Shown piece after piece: positions 24,811 through 33,567 of a stretch of 39,870 bases of DNA. The first letter of the stretch is position 1. Every line of letters begins with the position of its first letter. The position numbers and the translations under genes were made by a program. The stretch comes from Pseudorhizobium pelagicum (GTDB taxonomy: Bacteria > Pseudomonadota > Alphaproteobacteria > Rhizobiales > Rhizobiaceae). The DNA is taken from NCBI GenBank assembly GCA_000722615.1, contig JOKI01000003.1:221088-260957 (forward strand). The letters are read 5' to 3'. The notes beneath the pieces were generated by a model, which worked only from the letters and a program-made list of their open reading frames with translations, had not been told where the DNA came from and did not search any database.

Positions 24811-25548
24811 ATGTCGTTGTTTCGCAACATCGTCCTCGCGGCGGTGATCGCCGGACTGTTGTCCGGGCTCATGCTCACCGTGATGCAGAGCTTTGCCACC
24901 GTTCCGCTGATCGTCCAGGCCGAAACCTTCGAGGGTGCCGGTGCCGAAGCGGGTCATTCCCATGACGCGGCCGCTCCCGCGGACCATCACGATGATGCCG
25001 AAGCCTGGATGCCGGCCGACGGCGCCGAGCGCTTCCTCTATACCGCTGCCGCCAACATGCTGGCCGGGATCGGCTTTGCCCTCCTTCTCGTGACCGCGGC
25101 CGAAGCGCTGGGCGGCCTGAAGGACTGGCGTGGCGGCCTGATGTTCGGCCTTGCCGGCTTCCTCGCCTTCAGCCTGGCGCCCGGTCTCGGCCTGCCGCCC
25201 GAGCTTCCCGGCATGCCGGCCGCCGAACTCGGCGCGCGGCAGCTGTGGTGGGTCGCGACCGCCGGCTGCACGGCCATCGCGCTCGGTCTCCTCGCCTATA
25301 CCCGCACCCCGGTTCTCGCCGTCGTCGCGGTTGTCCTGCTCGTGCTGCCGCACATTCTCGGCGCGCCGCATCCGGCAAGCCACGAGACGGCGGTGCCGGC
25401 AGAGCTGCATGCCCGCTTCGTGGCCGCGGTGCTCGCCACCAGCCTCGTCTTCTGGGCGCTGCTCGGCGCCGTTTCCGGCCTCGTCCGGACGAGGCTTCGC
25501 GGCGGCGAAGAGGTCTATTCGGCTGGCACTGCAGAGCCTGTCCGGTGA
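24811..25548 (+). CDS. cbtA: CbtA, cobalt transporter subunit
   Basis: 245 residues. A first membrane helix (about 5-27) is followed by a periplasmic His-rich loop (H49, H51, H59, H60 in GHSHDAAAPADHHDD) and four to five more helices to about residue 235. This matches the CbtA family, predicted to import Co(II) with CbtB under B12 riboswitch control. GAGGAA lies 8 nt before its ATG. Its stop overlaps the cobO start (GTGA), so cobO translation is coupled. Confidence 0.92.
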   Translation: MSLFRNIVLAAVIAGLLSGLMLTVMQSFATVPLIVQAETFEGAGAEAGHSHDAAAPADHHDDAEAWMPADGAERFLYTAAANMLAGIGFALLLVTAAEALGGLKDWRGGLMFGLAGFLAFSLAPGLGLPPELPGMPAAELGARQLWWVATAGCTAIALGLLAYTRTPVLAVVAVVLLVLPHILGAPHPASHETAVPAELHARFVAAVLATSLVFWALLGAVSGLVRTRLRGGEEVYSAGTAEPVR

Positions 25549-26159
25549 AGGATATTACCGATCAGGCCGAGGAACGGCATCGCGCCAAGATGGCCAACCG
25601 CAAGGCGGTCCAGGATGCAGAGGTGGCCGAGAAGACCGTCGAAAAGGGTCTTCTCATGGTCCACACCGGCTCCGGCAAGGGCAAGTCGACGGCAGCCTTC
25701 GGACTGGCGCTGCGCATGCTCGGCACCAACCGTCGCGTCGGGATCGTGCAGTTCATCAAGGGCGGCTGGTCCACCGGCGAGCAGCCGGCGCTCGCTGTCT
25801 TCGGTGACCGCGTCGTCTGGCACACCATGGGCGAAGGCTTCACCTGGGAAACCCAGGATCTGAAGCGCGATATCGCCGCCGCCGAGCGGGCCTGGGAGAA
25901 GGCACTCGAACTGATGGCGGACGAGACGATCGGCCTCGTGGTTCTCGACGAGCTCAACATCGCGCTTCGCTACGAGTATCTCGACCTCGACAAGGTCGTC
26001 GGCGAACTACAGGCCCGCCGGCCGGATCTGCATGTTGTCGTCACCGGCCGCAACGCCAAGCCCGCCCTTATCGACGCCGCCGACCTCGTCACCGAGATGA
26101 CGCTGGTGAAGCACCACTTCAAGGCCGGCGTGAAGGCCCAGTCCGGCATCGAGTTCTAG
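25545..26159 (+). CDS. cobO: Cob(I)alamin / corrinoid adenosyltransferase CobO
   Basis: 204 residues from GTG 25545-25547. P-loop HTGSGKGKSTA (40-50), IVQFIKGGW, and LVVLDELNIALRY are the CobO/BtuR/CobA-type signatures. It transfers the adenosyl group from ATP to reduced corrinoid. The start is set by the family N-terminus and the 4-bp GTGA overlap with cbtA; no separate Shine-Dalgarno is seen. cobQ follows after 3 bp. Confidence 0.95.
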   Translation: MKDITDQAEERHRAKMANRKAVQDAEVAEKTVEKGLLMVHTGSGKGKSTAAFGLALRMLGTNRRVGIVQFIKGGWSTGEQPALAVFGDRVVWHTMGEGFTWETQDLKRDIAAAERAWEKALELMADETIGLVVLDELNIALRYEYLDLDKVVGELQARRPDLHVVVTGRNAKPALIDAADLVTEMTLVKHHFKAGVKAQSGIEF

Positions 26160-26162
26160 ACC

Positions 26163-27620
26163 ATGGCAGCCCGGTCCCTCATGTTCCAGGGCACGGGATC
26201 GGACGTCGGCAAGTCGCTTGTCGTCGCCGCCCTGGCGCGCGCCTTCACCCTGCGTGGCCTGAAGGTCCTGCCGTTCAAGCCGCAGAACATGTCGAACAAC
26301 GCCGCGGTGACCGCCGACGGCGGCGAGATCGGCCGGGCGCAGGCGCTGCAGGCGCGCGCCGCCGGTGCGCCCTTGAGCGTCCACATGAACCCGGTGCTGC
26401 TGAAGCCGCAAAGCGAGGTCGGCGCGCAGGTGGTGGTGCAGGGACGGGTCTTCGGCAACGCCAGGGCCGCCGAGTACCAGGGCCTCAAGCCGCGGCTGAT
26501 GCCGCGGGTGCTGGAGAGTTTCAGGCTTCTCCAGGCGCAGGCGGATCTGGTGCTGGTCGAAGGCGCAGGCAGCGCCTCGGAGATCAACCTGCGCCAGAAC
26601 GACATTGCCAACATGGGCTTTGCGCGCGCCGCCGACGTGCCGGTGGTGCTGATCGGCGATATCGATCGCGGCGGCGTCATCGCCAGCCTCGCCGGCACGA
26701 AGCTCGTCCTCGATCCGGAGGATGCGGCGATGATCCGGGGCTTCATCGTCAACCGCTTCCGGGGCGATCCCTCCCTCTTCGACGACGGCATGCGGGCCAT
26801 CGCTTCGCTCACCGGCTGGCAGGCGATCGGGCTTCTGCCGTTTTTCCGAGAGGCGGTCCGGCTGCCGGCGGAGGACGCGCTGGGGCTGAGCGACAAGATC
26901 GAGCGCAAGGCCGGCGCCCGGCTGCGCATCGCGGTGCCGGTCCTGCCGCATATCTCCAATTTCGACGACCTCGACCCGCTGGCGGCGGAGCCCGACGTCG
27001 ACCTGATCCGGGTGCGTCCGGGCGAGGTCATTCCGGGCGATTGCGACCTCGTCCTGCTGGTCGGCTCGAAGGCGACGATCTCCGACCTTCAGGTGCTGAA
27101 GGAGAGCGGGCTCGACGTCGACATCGCCGCGCATGTGCGCCGCGGCGGACGGGTGCTTGGCCTCTGCGGCGGCTACCAGATGCTCGGCCGGACGCTCGCC
27201 GATCCCGAAGGCCTTGAGGGGCAGCCGGGGTCATTTGCGGGGCTGGGACTGCTTGAGGTCGATACCGTGCTGTCGGGCGACAAGCGGCTGGAGGCGGTCT
27301 CCGGCGAGAGCTTCGATGGGGAACCATTCAGCGGTTATGAAATGCACATCGGCCGGACGAGCGGGGCAGATTGCAGCCGTCCATTCGCGACCGTGTCCGG
27401 CGCGGCGGAGGGCGCCATCTCGGCCAGCGGACAGGTGGTCGGCACCTATCTTCACGGCCTCTTCGGCAATGATCGCCAGCGCGGCGCCTGGCTGCAGAGG
27501 CTGGGGGGCGCGCTGTCGGATCTGAACTATGAGGCGGATGTCGATGCCGTGCTCGACCGCCTGGCCGCGCATGTGGAGCGGCACCTCGATCTCGACGGAT
27601 TGCTTACACTTGCCAGATAG
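26163..27620 (+). CDS. cobQ: Adenosylcobyric acid synthase
   Basis: 485 residues. P-loop [10 protein letters not shown] (9-18), [10 protein letters not shown], an ATP-binding synthetase domain, then a glutamine amidotransferase domain with [10 protein letters not shown] (Cys near 335) and a late GTYLHGLF. It amidates the b, d, e and g side chains of adenosylcobyrinic acid a,c-diamide. It is the last gene of the riboswitch operon. Its 3' end overlaps the convergent cobD by 17 bp, so no terminator lies between them. Confidence 0.95.
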   Translation: MAARSLMFQGTGSDVGKSLVVAALARAFTLRGLKVLPFKPQNMSNNAAVTADGGEIGRAQALQARAAGAPLSVHMNPVLLKPQSEVGAQVVVQGRVFGNARAAEYQGLKPRLMPRVLESFRLLQAQADLVLVEGAGSASEINLRQNDIANMGFARAADVPVVLIGDIDRGGVIASLAGTKLVLDPEDAAMIRGFIVNRFRGDPSLFDDGMRAIASLTGWQAIGLLPFFREAVRLPAEDALGLSDKIERKAGARLRIAVPVLPHISNFDDLDPLAAEPDVDLIRVRPGEVIPGDCDLVLLVGSKATISDLQVLKESGLDVDIAAHVRRGGRVLGLCGGYQMLGRTLADPEGLEGQPGSFAGLGLLEVDTVLSGDKRLEAVSGESFDGEPFSGYEMHIGRTSGADCSRPFATVSGAAEGAISASGQVVGTYLHGLFGNDRQRGAWLQRLGGALSDLNYEADVDAVLDRLAAHVERHLDLDGLLTLAR

Positions 27621-28572
27621 CCAGCGCCGCCAGGCCGAAAAGGCCGATCAGCAGCGCGTCGGCAATGCGCGCCAGCGTCAGCGCCCGGCGGATGTCTGCA
27701 GCCGTCAGCTCGGCGCGTCCCCCCGAACCCATGAACCGTGCCTCGATCATCTCTCCGCCGTAGCTGCGCGGCCCGGCAAGTGCGATGCCCAGAGCGCCCG
27801 CCATGGCGGCTTCCGGCCAGCCGGCGTTCGGCGACCGGTGGTGTCGCGCATCGCGGCGGATCGCGGCCATGGCAGCCTTGGGCGAAGCGCCGGGCAGAAG
27901 GCAGGCGGCGGCCACGAACAGGCCGCCACTCAGGCGCGAGGCCGGCAGGTTGATCAGGTCGTCGAAGCGGGCGGCCGCCCAGCCGAAGGCTTCGTGGCGG
28001 GCAGAGCGATGGCCGATCATGCTGTCGGCGGTATTGGCGGCCTTGTAGGCGGCGCCACCGCCAAGCCCGGCCGCCCCCAGCCAGAAGGCAGGCGCGACGA
28101 TGCCGTCGGAGAAATTCTCCGCCAGGCTTTCGACCGCCGCCCGGCAGACGCCCGCCTCGTCCAGCTGTTCCGGATCGCGGCCGACGATCATCGAGACCGC
28201 CTTGCGGCCGGCCTCAAGGCCGCCGGTGTCCAGCGCCGTGGCGACCGCCTCGACGTGGCTTTCGAGGCTCTTCTGCGCCGGCAGCATAGCGGCGATCAGC
28301 ACCAGCACGACAAAGCCAATCTGGCTTCCGGCAAGAAGACGCTCGATGATGAACGAGATGGCGACGGTCACGCCGATGAGGACTACGAGGGCGGCGATGC
28401 CCCAGGCCTTGCGGCGCTCGAAGCTCTGGCTCTCGCGGTTCCAGCTCCGGTCGAGACGCGAGATCAGGGCGCCGATCCAGGTGACGGGATGGCCGATCAG
28501 GCGGTAGAGCCATTGCGGATAGCCGATGAGACGTTCGGTGAGCAGGGCGAGGAAGGCAAGAAGGAGGTACAT
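27604..28572 (-). CDS. cobD: Adenosylcobinamide-phosphate synthase (CbiB/CobD), membrane protein
   Basis: 322 residues, polytopic. [24 protein letters not shown] (about 11-34), [23 protein letters not shown] and [15 protein letters not shown] are the CbiB signatures. It joins the aminopropanol arm to adenosylcobyric acid at the inner membrane. In the aerobic nomenclature used here the name is cobD. ATG 28570-28572 overlaps the cobC ATG on the other strand within one CATG. The frame remains open upstream, but the membrane domain begins here. No good ribosome site precedes it. Confidence 0.93.
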   Translation of the reverse strand: MYLLLAFLALLTERLIGYPQWLYRLIGHPVTWIGALISRLDRSWNRESQSFERRKAWGIAALVVLIGVTVAISFIIERLLAGSQIGFVVLVLIAAMLPAQKSLESHVEAVATALDTGGLEAGRKAVSMIVGRDPEQLDEAGVCRAAVESLAENFSDGIVAPAFWLGAAGLGGGAAYKAANTADSMIGHRSARHEAFGWAAARFDDLINLPASRLSGGLFVAAACLLPGASPKAAMAAIRRDARHHRSPNAGWPEAAMAGALGIALAGPRSYGGEMIEARFMGSGGRAELTAADIRRALTLARIADALLIGLFGLAALAIWQV

Positions 28573-28582
28573 GCGGCGTATG
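28561..28582. promoter_or_regulatory. Shared CATG start of cobC and cobD with cobC ribosome site
   Basis: AAGGAGG at 28561-28567 precedes ATG 28571-28573 (cobC), and the reverse complement of the same CATG, 28572-28570, is the cobD start. A second in-frame ATG for cobC at 28580 would give a longer spacing of 12 nt. No intergenic DNA exists between the two 5' ends, so promoters must be inside coding sequence. Confidence 0.7.
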
Positions 28583-29593
28583 GCATCTGGGACTGACGGG
28601 ACGATCCAGCATGGAGGCAATCTGGCACGGGCGCGGCTGCAGTTCTCGCAGGCGCCCGAGCCGTGGATCGATCTCTCCACCGGCATCAACCCGTATTCGT
28701 ATCCGCATTCCGCCGTGCCAGCCAATGCTTTCTCGCGGCTGCCCGAGCCCGCCCTTGCCGAACGCCTCAAGTCGCTGGCTGCGCAGGCCTATGGCGCGCC
28801 CTCTGCGGCGCATGTCGTCGCCGCACCCGGCACGCAGATCCTGCTGCCGATGATCGCGGCGCTGCCCAAGGTCCAGGCCCGTGCCGCCGTGTTGTCGCCG
28901 ACCTATGCGGAACATGCCCGTGCGGCACGGCTGGCCGGTTATGACGTGACGGAGACCGAGGACTTCGGCGGCCTTAGCGCCGCCGACCTGGCGGTCGTGG
29001 TGAATCCGAACAATCCGACGGGACGCACGACCTTCCGCGGCGACCTGCTCGCGCTCGCCGCGCACATGCGCTCGAAGGGTGGCCTGCTGGTCGTCGACGA
29101 GGCCTTTCAGGACGTCTCGGAGACCGAAAGCGTCGCGGATGCCGTGGCCGACGGGGCCCTCCTCGTGCTGCGCTCCTTCGGCAAGTTCTACGGCATGGCC
29201 GGCGTCCGGCTGGGATTTGCCATTGCTGGCGCGGACGTGGCGGCGCGGCTGGACGGGCAGCTGGGACCATGGTCCGTGTCCGGCCCGGCGCTGCATGTCG
29301 CTCTGGAGGCACTGGCGGACCGGGACTGGCGGCAGGCCATGCAGCAGACCCTGCAGCGGCAGGCAGCACGTCTCGATGCGGTGCTGGAAGACTGTGCCGT
29401 CCCCGTCGTCGGTGGCACCTCGCTCTTCCGCTATGTCCGCCACGAGCGGGCGACGGAACTCCATGCGGCGCTCGGAGAGGCCGGCATTCTGGTCCGGCGT
29501 TTCGAGGAACGGCAAGATTTCCTGCGCCTCGGTCTGCCGGGCGATCACGAGTGGGATCGTCTGGAAGCGGCCTTGAGGGCGATCAAGCTTTAG
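28571..29593 (+). CDS. cobC: CobC, PLP-dependent threonine-phosphate decarboxylase-like protein
   Basis: 340 residues of the aminotransferase class I/II fold. IDLSTGINPYSYP (about 34-46), VVVNPNNPTGR, LLVVDEAFQDV and the PLP-lysine segment RSFGKFYGMAG (Lys at about 205) match CobC/CobD (Salmonella naming). It is involved in forming the aminopropanol arm together with cobD, its divergent neighbour. Start 28571 is supported by AAGGAGG upstream, though 28580 is possible. It converges on the P1 peptidase gene with an 11-bp overlap. Confidence 0.92.
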   Translation: MRRMASGTDGTIQHGGNLARARLQFSQAPEPWIDLSTGINPYSYPHSAVPANAFSRLPEPALAERLKSLAAQAYGAPSAAHVVAAPGTQILLPMIAALPKVQARAAVLSPTYAEHARAARLAGYDVTETEDFGGLSAADLAVVVNPNNPTGRTTFRGDLLALAAHMRSKGGLLVVDEAFQDVSETESVADAVADGALLVLRSFGKFYGMAGVRLGFAIAGADVAARLDGQLGPWSVSGPALHVALEALADRDWRQAMQQTLQRQAARLDAVLEDCAVPVVGGTSLFRYVRHERATELHAALGEAGILVRRFEERQDFLRLGLPGDHEWDRLEAALRAIKL

Positions 29594-30584
29594 GGGTGGC
29601 GGAAAAGCGATCACGCCAGGCAGGCTGCGCATCGGCATAGGGCAGCGCTGTCGCCTCGTAGACGCCGCGGGCCACTGCCCGTGCGGTCACCAGTGACGCC
29701 AGATGAAAGATTTCCATCAGCGCCGCCGCATCGGCAACGGGTCGGGCCCCTGTTGCGGCGGAGAATATCGTGTCGCCATCGAAGGGCAGATGCGCCGGCA
29801 TGACCGCGCGGGCGAGGCCGTCGTGGCCGGCAATCGACAGCCTATGCGCCTGCGCCTTCGTCAGGACCGCATCGGTGACGACAACGCCGATGGTGGTTGC
29901 CGGGATGGTGATGCCCTTGAGGCGCAGGGCCGTGTCGAATTCCTGCGGCATCCCGAGGCCGCCGAATTCGCCGTCCTTTTCGAAGGGTGCCGCCCAGAAA
30001 TGTGGACCTTCGCCGATCGTCACTGATCCCATGGCGTTGACCGCCATCAGCGCGGCAACGGTATGGCCCGAGGCGGTGACGGCGCTCGCCGAACCGATCC
30101 CGCCCTTGACGGTCGCGGTTGTCGCACCGGTGCCGGCGCCGACGGTGCCGAGATCGAAGGGTCCGGTTTGTGCAGCCCGGAAGGCCTCATAGCCCATGTC
30201 GCGGTAAGGAGAGTGCAGCCCCCAGTTCTTGTCGCCTCCGTTCAGGAGATCCATCAGGATCGCCTGCGGCACGATCGGAACGCGGGCGGAGCCGACCGCA
30301 AAGCCGCGGCCGATCTCCCGCAGTCCCGACTGCACGCCGCCGGCGGCGTCCAGTCCGAAGGCGGAGCCGCCCGAGAGTACGAAGGCATCCACCGCTTCGA
30401 CCGTCATCGACGGATCGAGCAGTGCGGTCTCGCGACCGCCGGGGGCGCCGCCGAGTACGCTGCCGGAGGCGACGGCGGGCCTGTCGAAGATCACCGCCGT
30501 CACCCCGGAGCCGAGATCAAGATCGGTGGCGTGGCCGACAGCCACGCCCTCAATGTCGGTCAGGAGGTTGAGCGGTGCGCTCAT
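29583..30584 (-). CDS. P1 family peptidase (DmpA/NylC-like N-terminal nucleophile hydrolase)
   Basis: 333 residues. NLLTDIEGVAVGHATD (6-21), AVIFDRPAVASGSVLGGAPGGRET, VLSGGSAFGLDAAGG and VGAGTGATT are family blocks. PATTIGVVVTDA (about 228-239) is where the self-cleavage that frees the nucleophile is expected. Family members are aminopeptidases, D-esterases or amidases. It starts 4 bp after the amaB-like stop on the same strand, so it probably belongs to the pipecolate/lysine operon and may release or trim a lysine-derived amide; that substrate is a guess. Confidence 0.88.
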   Translation of the reverse strand: MSAPLNLLTDIEGVAVGHATDLDLGSGVTAVIFDRPAVASGSVLGGAPGGRETALLDPSMTVEAVDAFVLSGGSAFGLDAAGGVQSGLREIGRGFAVGSARVPIVPQAILMDLLNGGDKNWGLHSPYRDMGYEAFRAAQTGPFDLGTVGAGTGATTATVKGGIGSASAVTASGHTVAALMAVNAMGSVTIGEGPHFWAAPFEKDGEFGGLGMPQEFDTALRLKGITIPATTIGVVVTDAVLTKAQAHRLSIAGHDGLARAVMPAHLPFDGDTIFSAATGARPVADAAALMEIFHLASLVTARAVARGVYEATALPYADAQPAWRDRFSATPKA

Positions 30585-30588
30585 GGCG

Positions 30589-32130
30589 TCAGATCACGTC
30601 GAATTTGACGCCCTGGGCGAGCGGCAGCGTGCGGCCGTAGTTCATCGTGTTGGTCTGGCGGCGCATGTAGGCCCTCCAGGCGTCGGAGCCGGATTCGCGG
30701 CCACCGCCGGTTTCCTTCTCGCCGCCGAAGGCGCCACCGATTTCAGCACCGGACGGGCCGATGTTGACGTTGGCGATGCCGCAATCGGAGCCGCGGTCGG
30801 AAACGAAGATCTCGGCTTCGCGCATGTCGTTGGTGAAGATCGACGACGACAGACCCTGCGGCACGTCGTTGTGCAGGCGCAGCACCTCGTCGAAATCGCT
30901 GTACTTCATGACGTAGAGGATCGGCGCAAAGGTCTCTTCCTTCACGGGACCGGTCTGCTCCGGCATTTCGACGATCGCCGGGCGGACGTAATAGGCGTCG
31001 GGCGCGCCATCCTGCTCGATGCGTTCGCCGCCGGTAACCTTGCCCCCGGCTGATTTTGCGGCCTCGAGCGAGGCCTTCATCTTGTCGAAGGCCGCCTTGT
31101 CGATCAGCGGGCCGACGAGATTGCCGGCCTCGAGCGGGCTGCCGACCGTCACCGACTGATAGGCCTTGGCAAGCCGCGGAACGAGCGTGTCGTAGACGCT
31201 GTCATGCACGAACAGGCGACGCAGGGTGGTGCAGCGCTGGCCGGCGGTCCCCATGGCCGAGAATGCGACGCCGCGCAGCGTCAGGTCGAGATCGGCGGTC
31301 GGGGCGACGATCGCGGCATTGTTGCCGCCGAGTTCCAGCAGCGAGCGGGCGAAACGCTGGGCCAGTCGGGGACCGACCGTGCGGCCCATGGCGGTGGAGC
31401 CCGTGGCGGAGACCAGCGGCACCTTCTCGTGGTCGACCAGGACCTCGCCGACATCGCGGCCACCAATCAGCAGCGTCGAAAGGTTCTTCGGTGCGCTATT
31501 GCCCTCGGCGATGTAGCGCGTCAGGGCCTTCTCGAAGATAGCCTGGGTCGCCAGCGCCGTCAGCGGGGTCTTCTCCGAAGGCTTCCAGACCGTGGAATTG
31601 CCGCAGACGATCGCGAGGGCGGCGTTCCAGGACCAGACGGCGACGGGGAAGTTGAAGGCGGAGATGATGCCGATGGCGCCCAGCGGGTGCCAGGTCTCCA
31701 TCATCCGGTGATCGGCGCGTTCGGTCGCGATGGTGAGGCCGTAGAGCTGACGCGACAGGCCGACGGCGAAGTCGCAGATGTCGATCATCTCCTGGACCTC
31801 ACCCAGGCCCTCCGAGGTGATCTTGCCGACCTCGATGGAGACGAGACGGCCGAGCGCCGTCTTGGCAGCGCGCAGTTCCTCGCCGAGAAGGCGGATCAGC
31901 TCGCCGCGCTTGGGGGCCGGCACGAGGCGCCATTCGAGGAAGGCCTGGTGGGCGGCGTCGATCGCCTTGGCGGCGCTCTCGGCGGTGTCCTCGGGCAGTC
32001 TGCCGATCTCCGCTCCGGTCACCGGGGAGCGGACGGCGAGCGTGCCGCCGGTGTAGCGCTCAGGCTTCACGCCGAGGTCGCCGAGGATTGTCTTCACGTC
32101 GGCAGCGAGATCGAGGGTGGCAAGCGTCAT
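30589..32130 (-). CDS. amaB: ALDH7-type aldehyde dehydrogenase, probable piperideine-6-carboxylate/aminoadipate semialdehyde dehydrogenase
   Basis: 513 residues. HPLGAIGIISAFNFPVAVW, KPSEKTPLTA, LLELGGNNA (catalytic Glu, about 266) and GQRCTTLRR (catalytic Cys, about 300) form a complete ALDH; the GNN and TTLRR forms point to the ALDH7/antiquitin group. GGAAGGA precedes the ATG. In Pseudomonas putida the AmaB enzyme of this group oxidises the piperideine-6-carboxylate made by AmaA. The adjacent FAD oxidase, 54 bp upstream on the same strand, supports that assignment. The exact substrate is inferred. Confidence 0.82.
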   Translation of the reverse strand: MTLATLDLAADVKTILGDLGVKPERYTGGTLAVRSPVTGAEIGRLPEDTAESAAKAIDAAHQAFLEWRLVPAPKRGELIRLLGEELRAAKTALGRLVSIEVGKITSEGLGEVQEMIDICDFAVGLSRQLYGLTIATERADHRMMETWHPLGAIGIISAFNFPVAVWSWNAALAIVCGNSTVWKPSEKTPLTALATQAIFEKALTRYIAEGNSAPKNLSTLLIGGRDVGEVLVDHEKVPLVSATGSTAMGRTVGPRLAQRFARSLLELGGNNAAIVAPTADLDLTLRGVAFSAMGTAGQRCTTLRRLFVHDSVYDTLVPRLAKAYQSVTVGSPLEAGNLVGPLIDKAAFDKMKASLEAAKSAGGKVTGGERIEQDGAPDAYYVRPAIVEMPEQTGPVKEETFAPILYVMKYSDFDEVLRLHNDVPQGLSSSIFTNDMREAEIFVSDRGSDCGIANVNIGPSGAEIGGAFGGEKETGGGRESGSDAWRAYMRRQTNTMNYGRTLPLAQGVKFDVI

Positions 32131-32184
32131 GTCAGTCCTTCCGGGTCATTTCCGTCAATGTACAAATCGGCAGCGGTTACGCAA

Positions 32185-33468
32185 TCAGAAGCGTTCCGCC
32201 GTCAGGTGGGCGATCTGGGCGCCCGCCTCGTAATAGGCTTCCTTCAGCGGCCGCAAGGGGGGCAGCTTCGGGTCGGTGAAAGGCAGCGGAAGATCGTCTT
32301 CCGTGATCCGCCCGAGGATGTGCTGTGCCAAGATCTTGCCGAAGGTGGTTCCCGGCGCAATGCCGCGGCCGTTATAGCCGCAGAAGGCCACGACCTTGTC
32401 GGCAAACCTGTGCAGTCGCGGCAGGGCGTTGTCGGTCATGCCGATGCGGCCGTGCCATTCGGCCTCGAAGTCGATGGCATCGAGCTGCGGGAACAGGCGC
32501 TTCAGCGACCGTCTCGCCCAGTTCTTGTGGATGGCGGTGCCGGTGCCGCGCAGCGCCCCGACGCTGCCGAAGACGAGCCGCCCGGCCTGGTCCATCCGGA
32601 ACGAGGAGAGGATCTCCTTGGTGTCCCAGCATCCCTCACGCCCGGGCAGGATCGATTTGCGCAGATTGTCGGTGAGCGGTGCCGTCGCCAGATTGAAATA
32701 GGGCAGGTGGACCTGCTCCTGGCGCATCACCGCCCAGGGTCCCTTGCTGTAGGCATCGGTTGCGACCACCACCCAGTCGGCGGAAACCTCGCCCTGGGCG
32801 GTCCTCACCACATGCCGTCCGCCGCGCTGCTCGTGGGCCACCGCCGCGCTGTCGGTCAACAGCAAGGCTCCGGCGCCTGTCGCCGCATGCGCCAGGCCGC
32901 GGGCATAGGCGAGCGGCTGCAGCGTGCCGGCGCGGCTGTCGAGCAGGGAGCCGGCATAGGCGCGGGTCCCGATGCGGCGCTCGGTTTCCGCCGCGTCGAG
33001 CAGGGTCACCTGTGCGCCGCGCATCTGCCACTGGCGCGCCCGCTCCTCGAGCTCCTTCAGCCCGTCCTTGTCCGTGGCGCAATGCAGCGTGCCGTTGCGC
33101 TCGAGTTCGCAGGCGATGGCGTGCCGGTCGATCATCTCGCGCACCAGCGCCGGGCCGTTGCCGAGCAGCTCGAGCAGCCGTTCGCCGTAGTGCGGGCCGA
33201 GCTCTTTCGGGAAATCATCCGGCATGACCCACATGCCGGCATTGATTAGACCGACGTTGCGGCCGGCGCCGCCGAAGCCGATTTCATGCGCCTCGAGGAG
33301 GACGACCCTGGTGCCGGCTTCGGCCAGATGCAGCGCCGCCGACAGTCCGGTATAGCCGCCGCCGACGATCACCACGTCCGCGGACAGGCTTTCGCGTAGC
33401 GACGTGGTCTGCGGGGCAGGTGGTGCCGTTCTTTCCCAAAGCCCATGGGAGCGCGGATCGTTGAGCAT
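32185..33468 (-). CDS. amaA: FAD-dependent amino-acid oxidase of the DAO family, probable L-pipecolate oxidase
   Basis: 427 residues from ATG 33466-33468. FAD-binding VVIVGGGYTGLSAALHLAEAG (32-52) with GxGxxG at 36-41, then EAHEIGFGGAGRN, and near the C-terminus FCGYNGRGIAPGTTFGK, which is the second flavin contact of the family. PuuB/OrdL-type polyamine oxidoreductases are similar, but pairing with an ALDH7 enzyme favours L-pipecolate oxidation to piperideine-6-carboxylate, the amaA-amaB arrangement. The frame is open to 34362 upstream, but that part is antisense to lysR. Divergent from lysR with 99 bp between starts. Confidence 0.75.
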   Translation of the reverse strand: MLNDPRSHGLWERTAPPAPQTTSLRESLSADVVIVGGGYTGLSAALHLAEAGTRVVLLEAHEIGFGGAGRNVGLINAGMWVMPDDFPKELGPHYGERLLELLGNGPALVREMIDRHAIACELERNGTLHCATDKDGLKELEERARQWQMRGAQVTLLDAAETERRIGTRAYAGSLLDSRAGTLQPLAYARGLAHAATGAGALLLTDSAAVAHEQRGGRHVVRTAQGEVSADWVVVATDAYSKGPWAVMRQEQVHLPYFNLATAPLTDNLRKSILPGREGCWDTKEILSSFRMDQAGRLVFGSVGALRGTGTAIHKNWARRSLKRLFPQLDAIDFEAEWHGRIGMTDNALPRLHRFADKVVAFCGYNGRGIAPGTTFGKILAQHILGRITEDDLPLPFTDPKLPPLRPLKEAYYEAGAQIAHLTAERF

Positions 33469-33567
33469 GTCTTTGAATTCCGAAGGAAGACTGGCATGGA
33501 CTTTACAGAGCACAGCTGCGAGTGAATATCGACAGTTTCTCAACAGGTCATTCGATGGAGGAATGAC
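33469..33567. promoter_or_regulatory. Divergent control region with an inverted repeat at the lysR ribosome site
   Basis: 99 bp between amaA and lysR. GTCATTC (33547-33553), 7-nt spacer, GAATGAC (33561-33567) is a perfect 7-bp inverted repeat. It ends at the base before the lysR ATG and encloses the Shine-Dalgarno GGAGG. It could be an autoregulatory operator or an mRNA hairpin. No clear -10/-35 pair was found. Confidence 0.4.

Noticed and set aside
31204..33249. 681-codon open frame on the plus strand across amaA and amaB
   Set aside because: Antisense to two clear enzymes, with low-complexity Gly/Arg/Asp composition and no recognisable motif.
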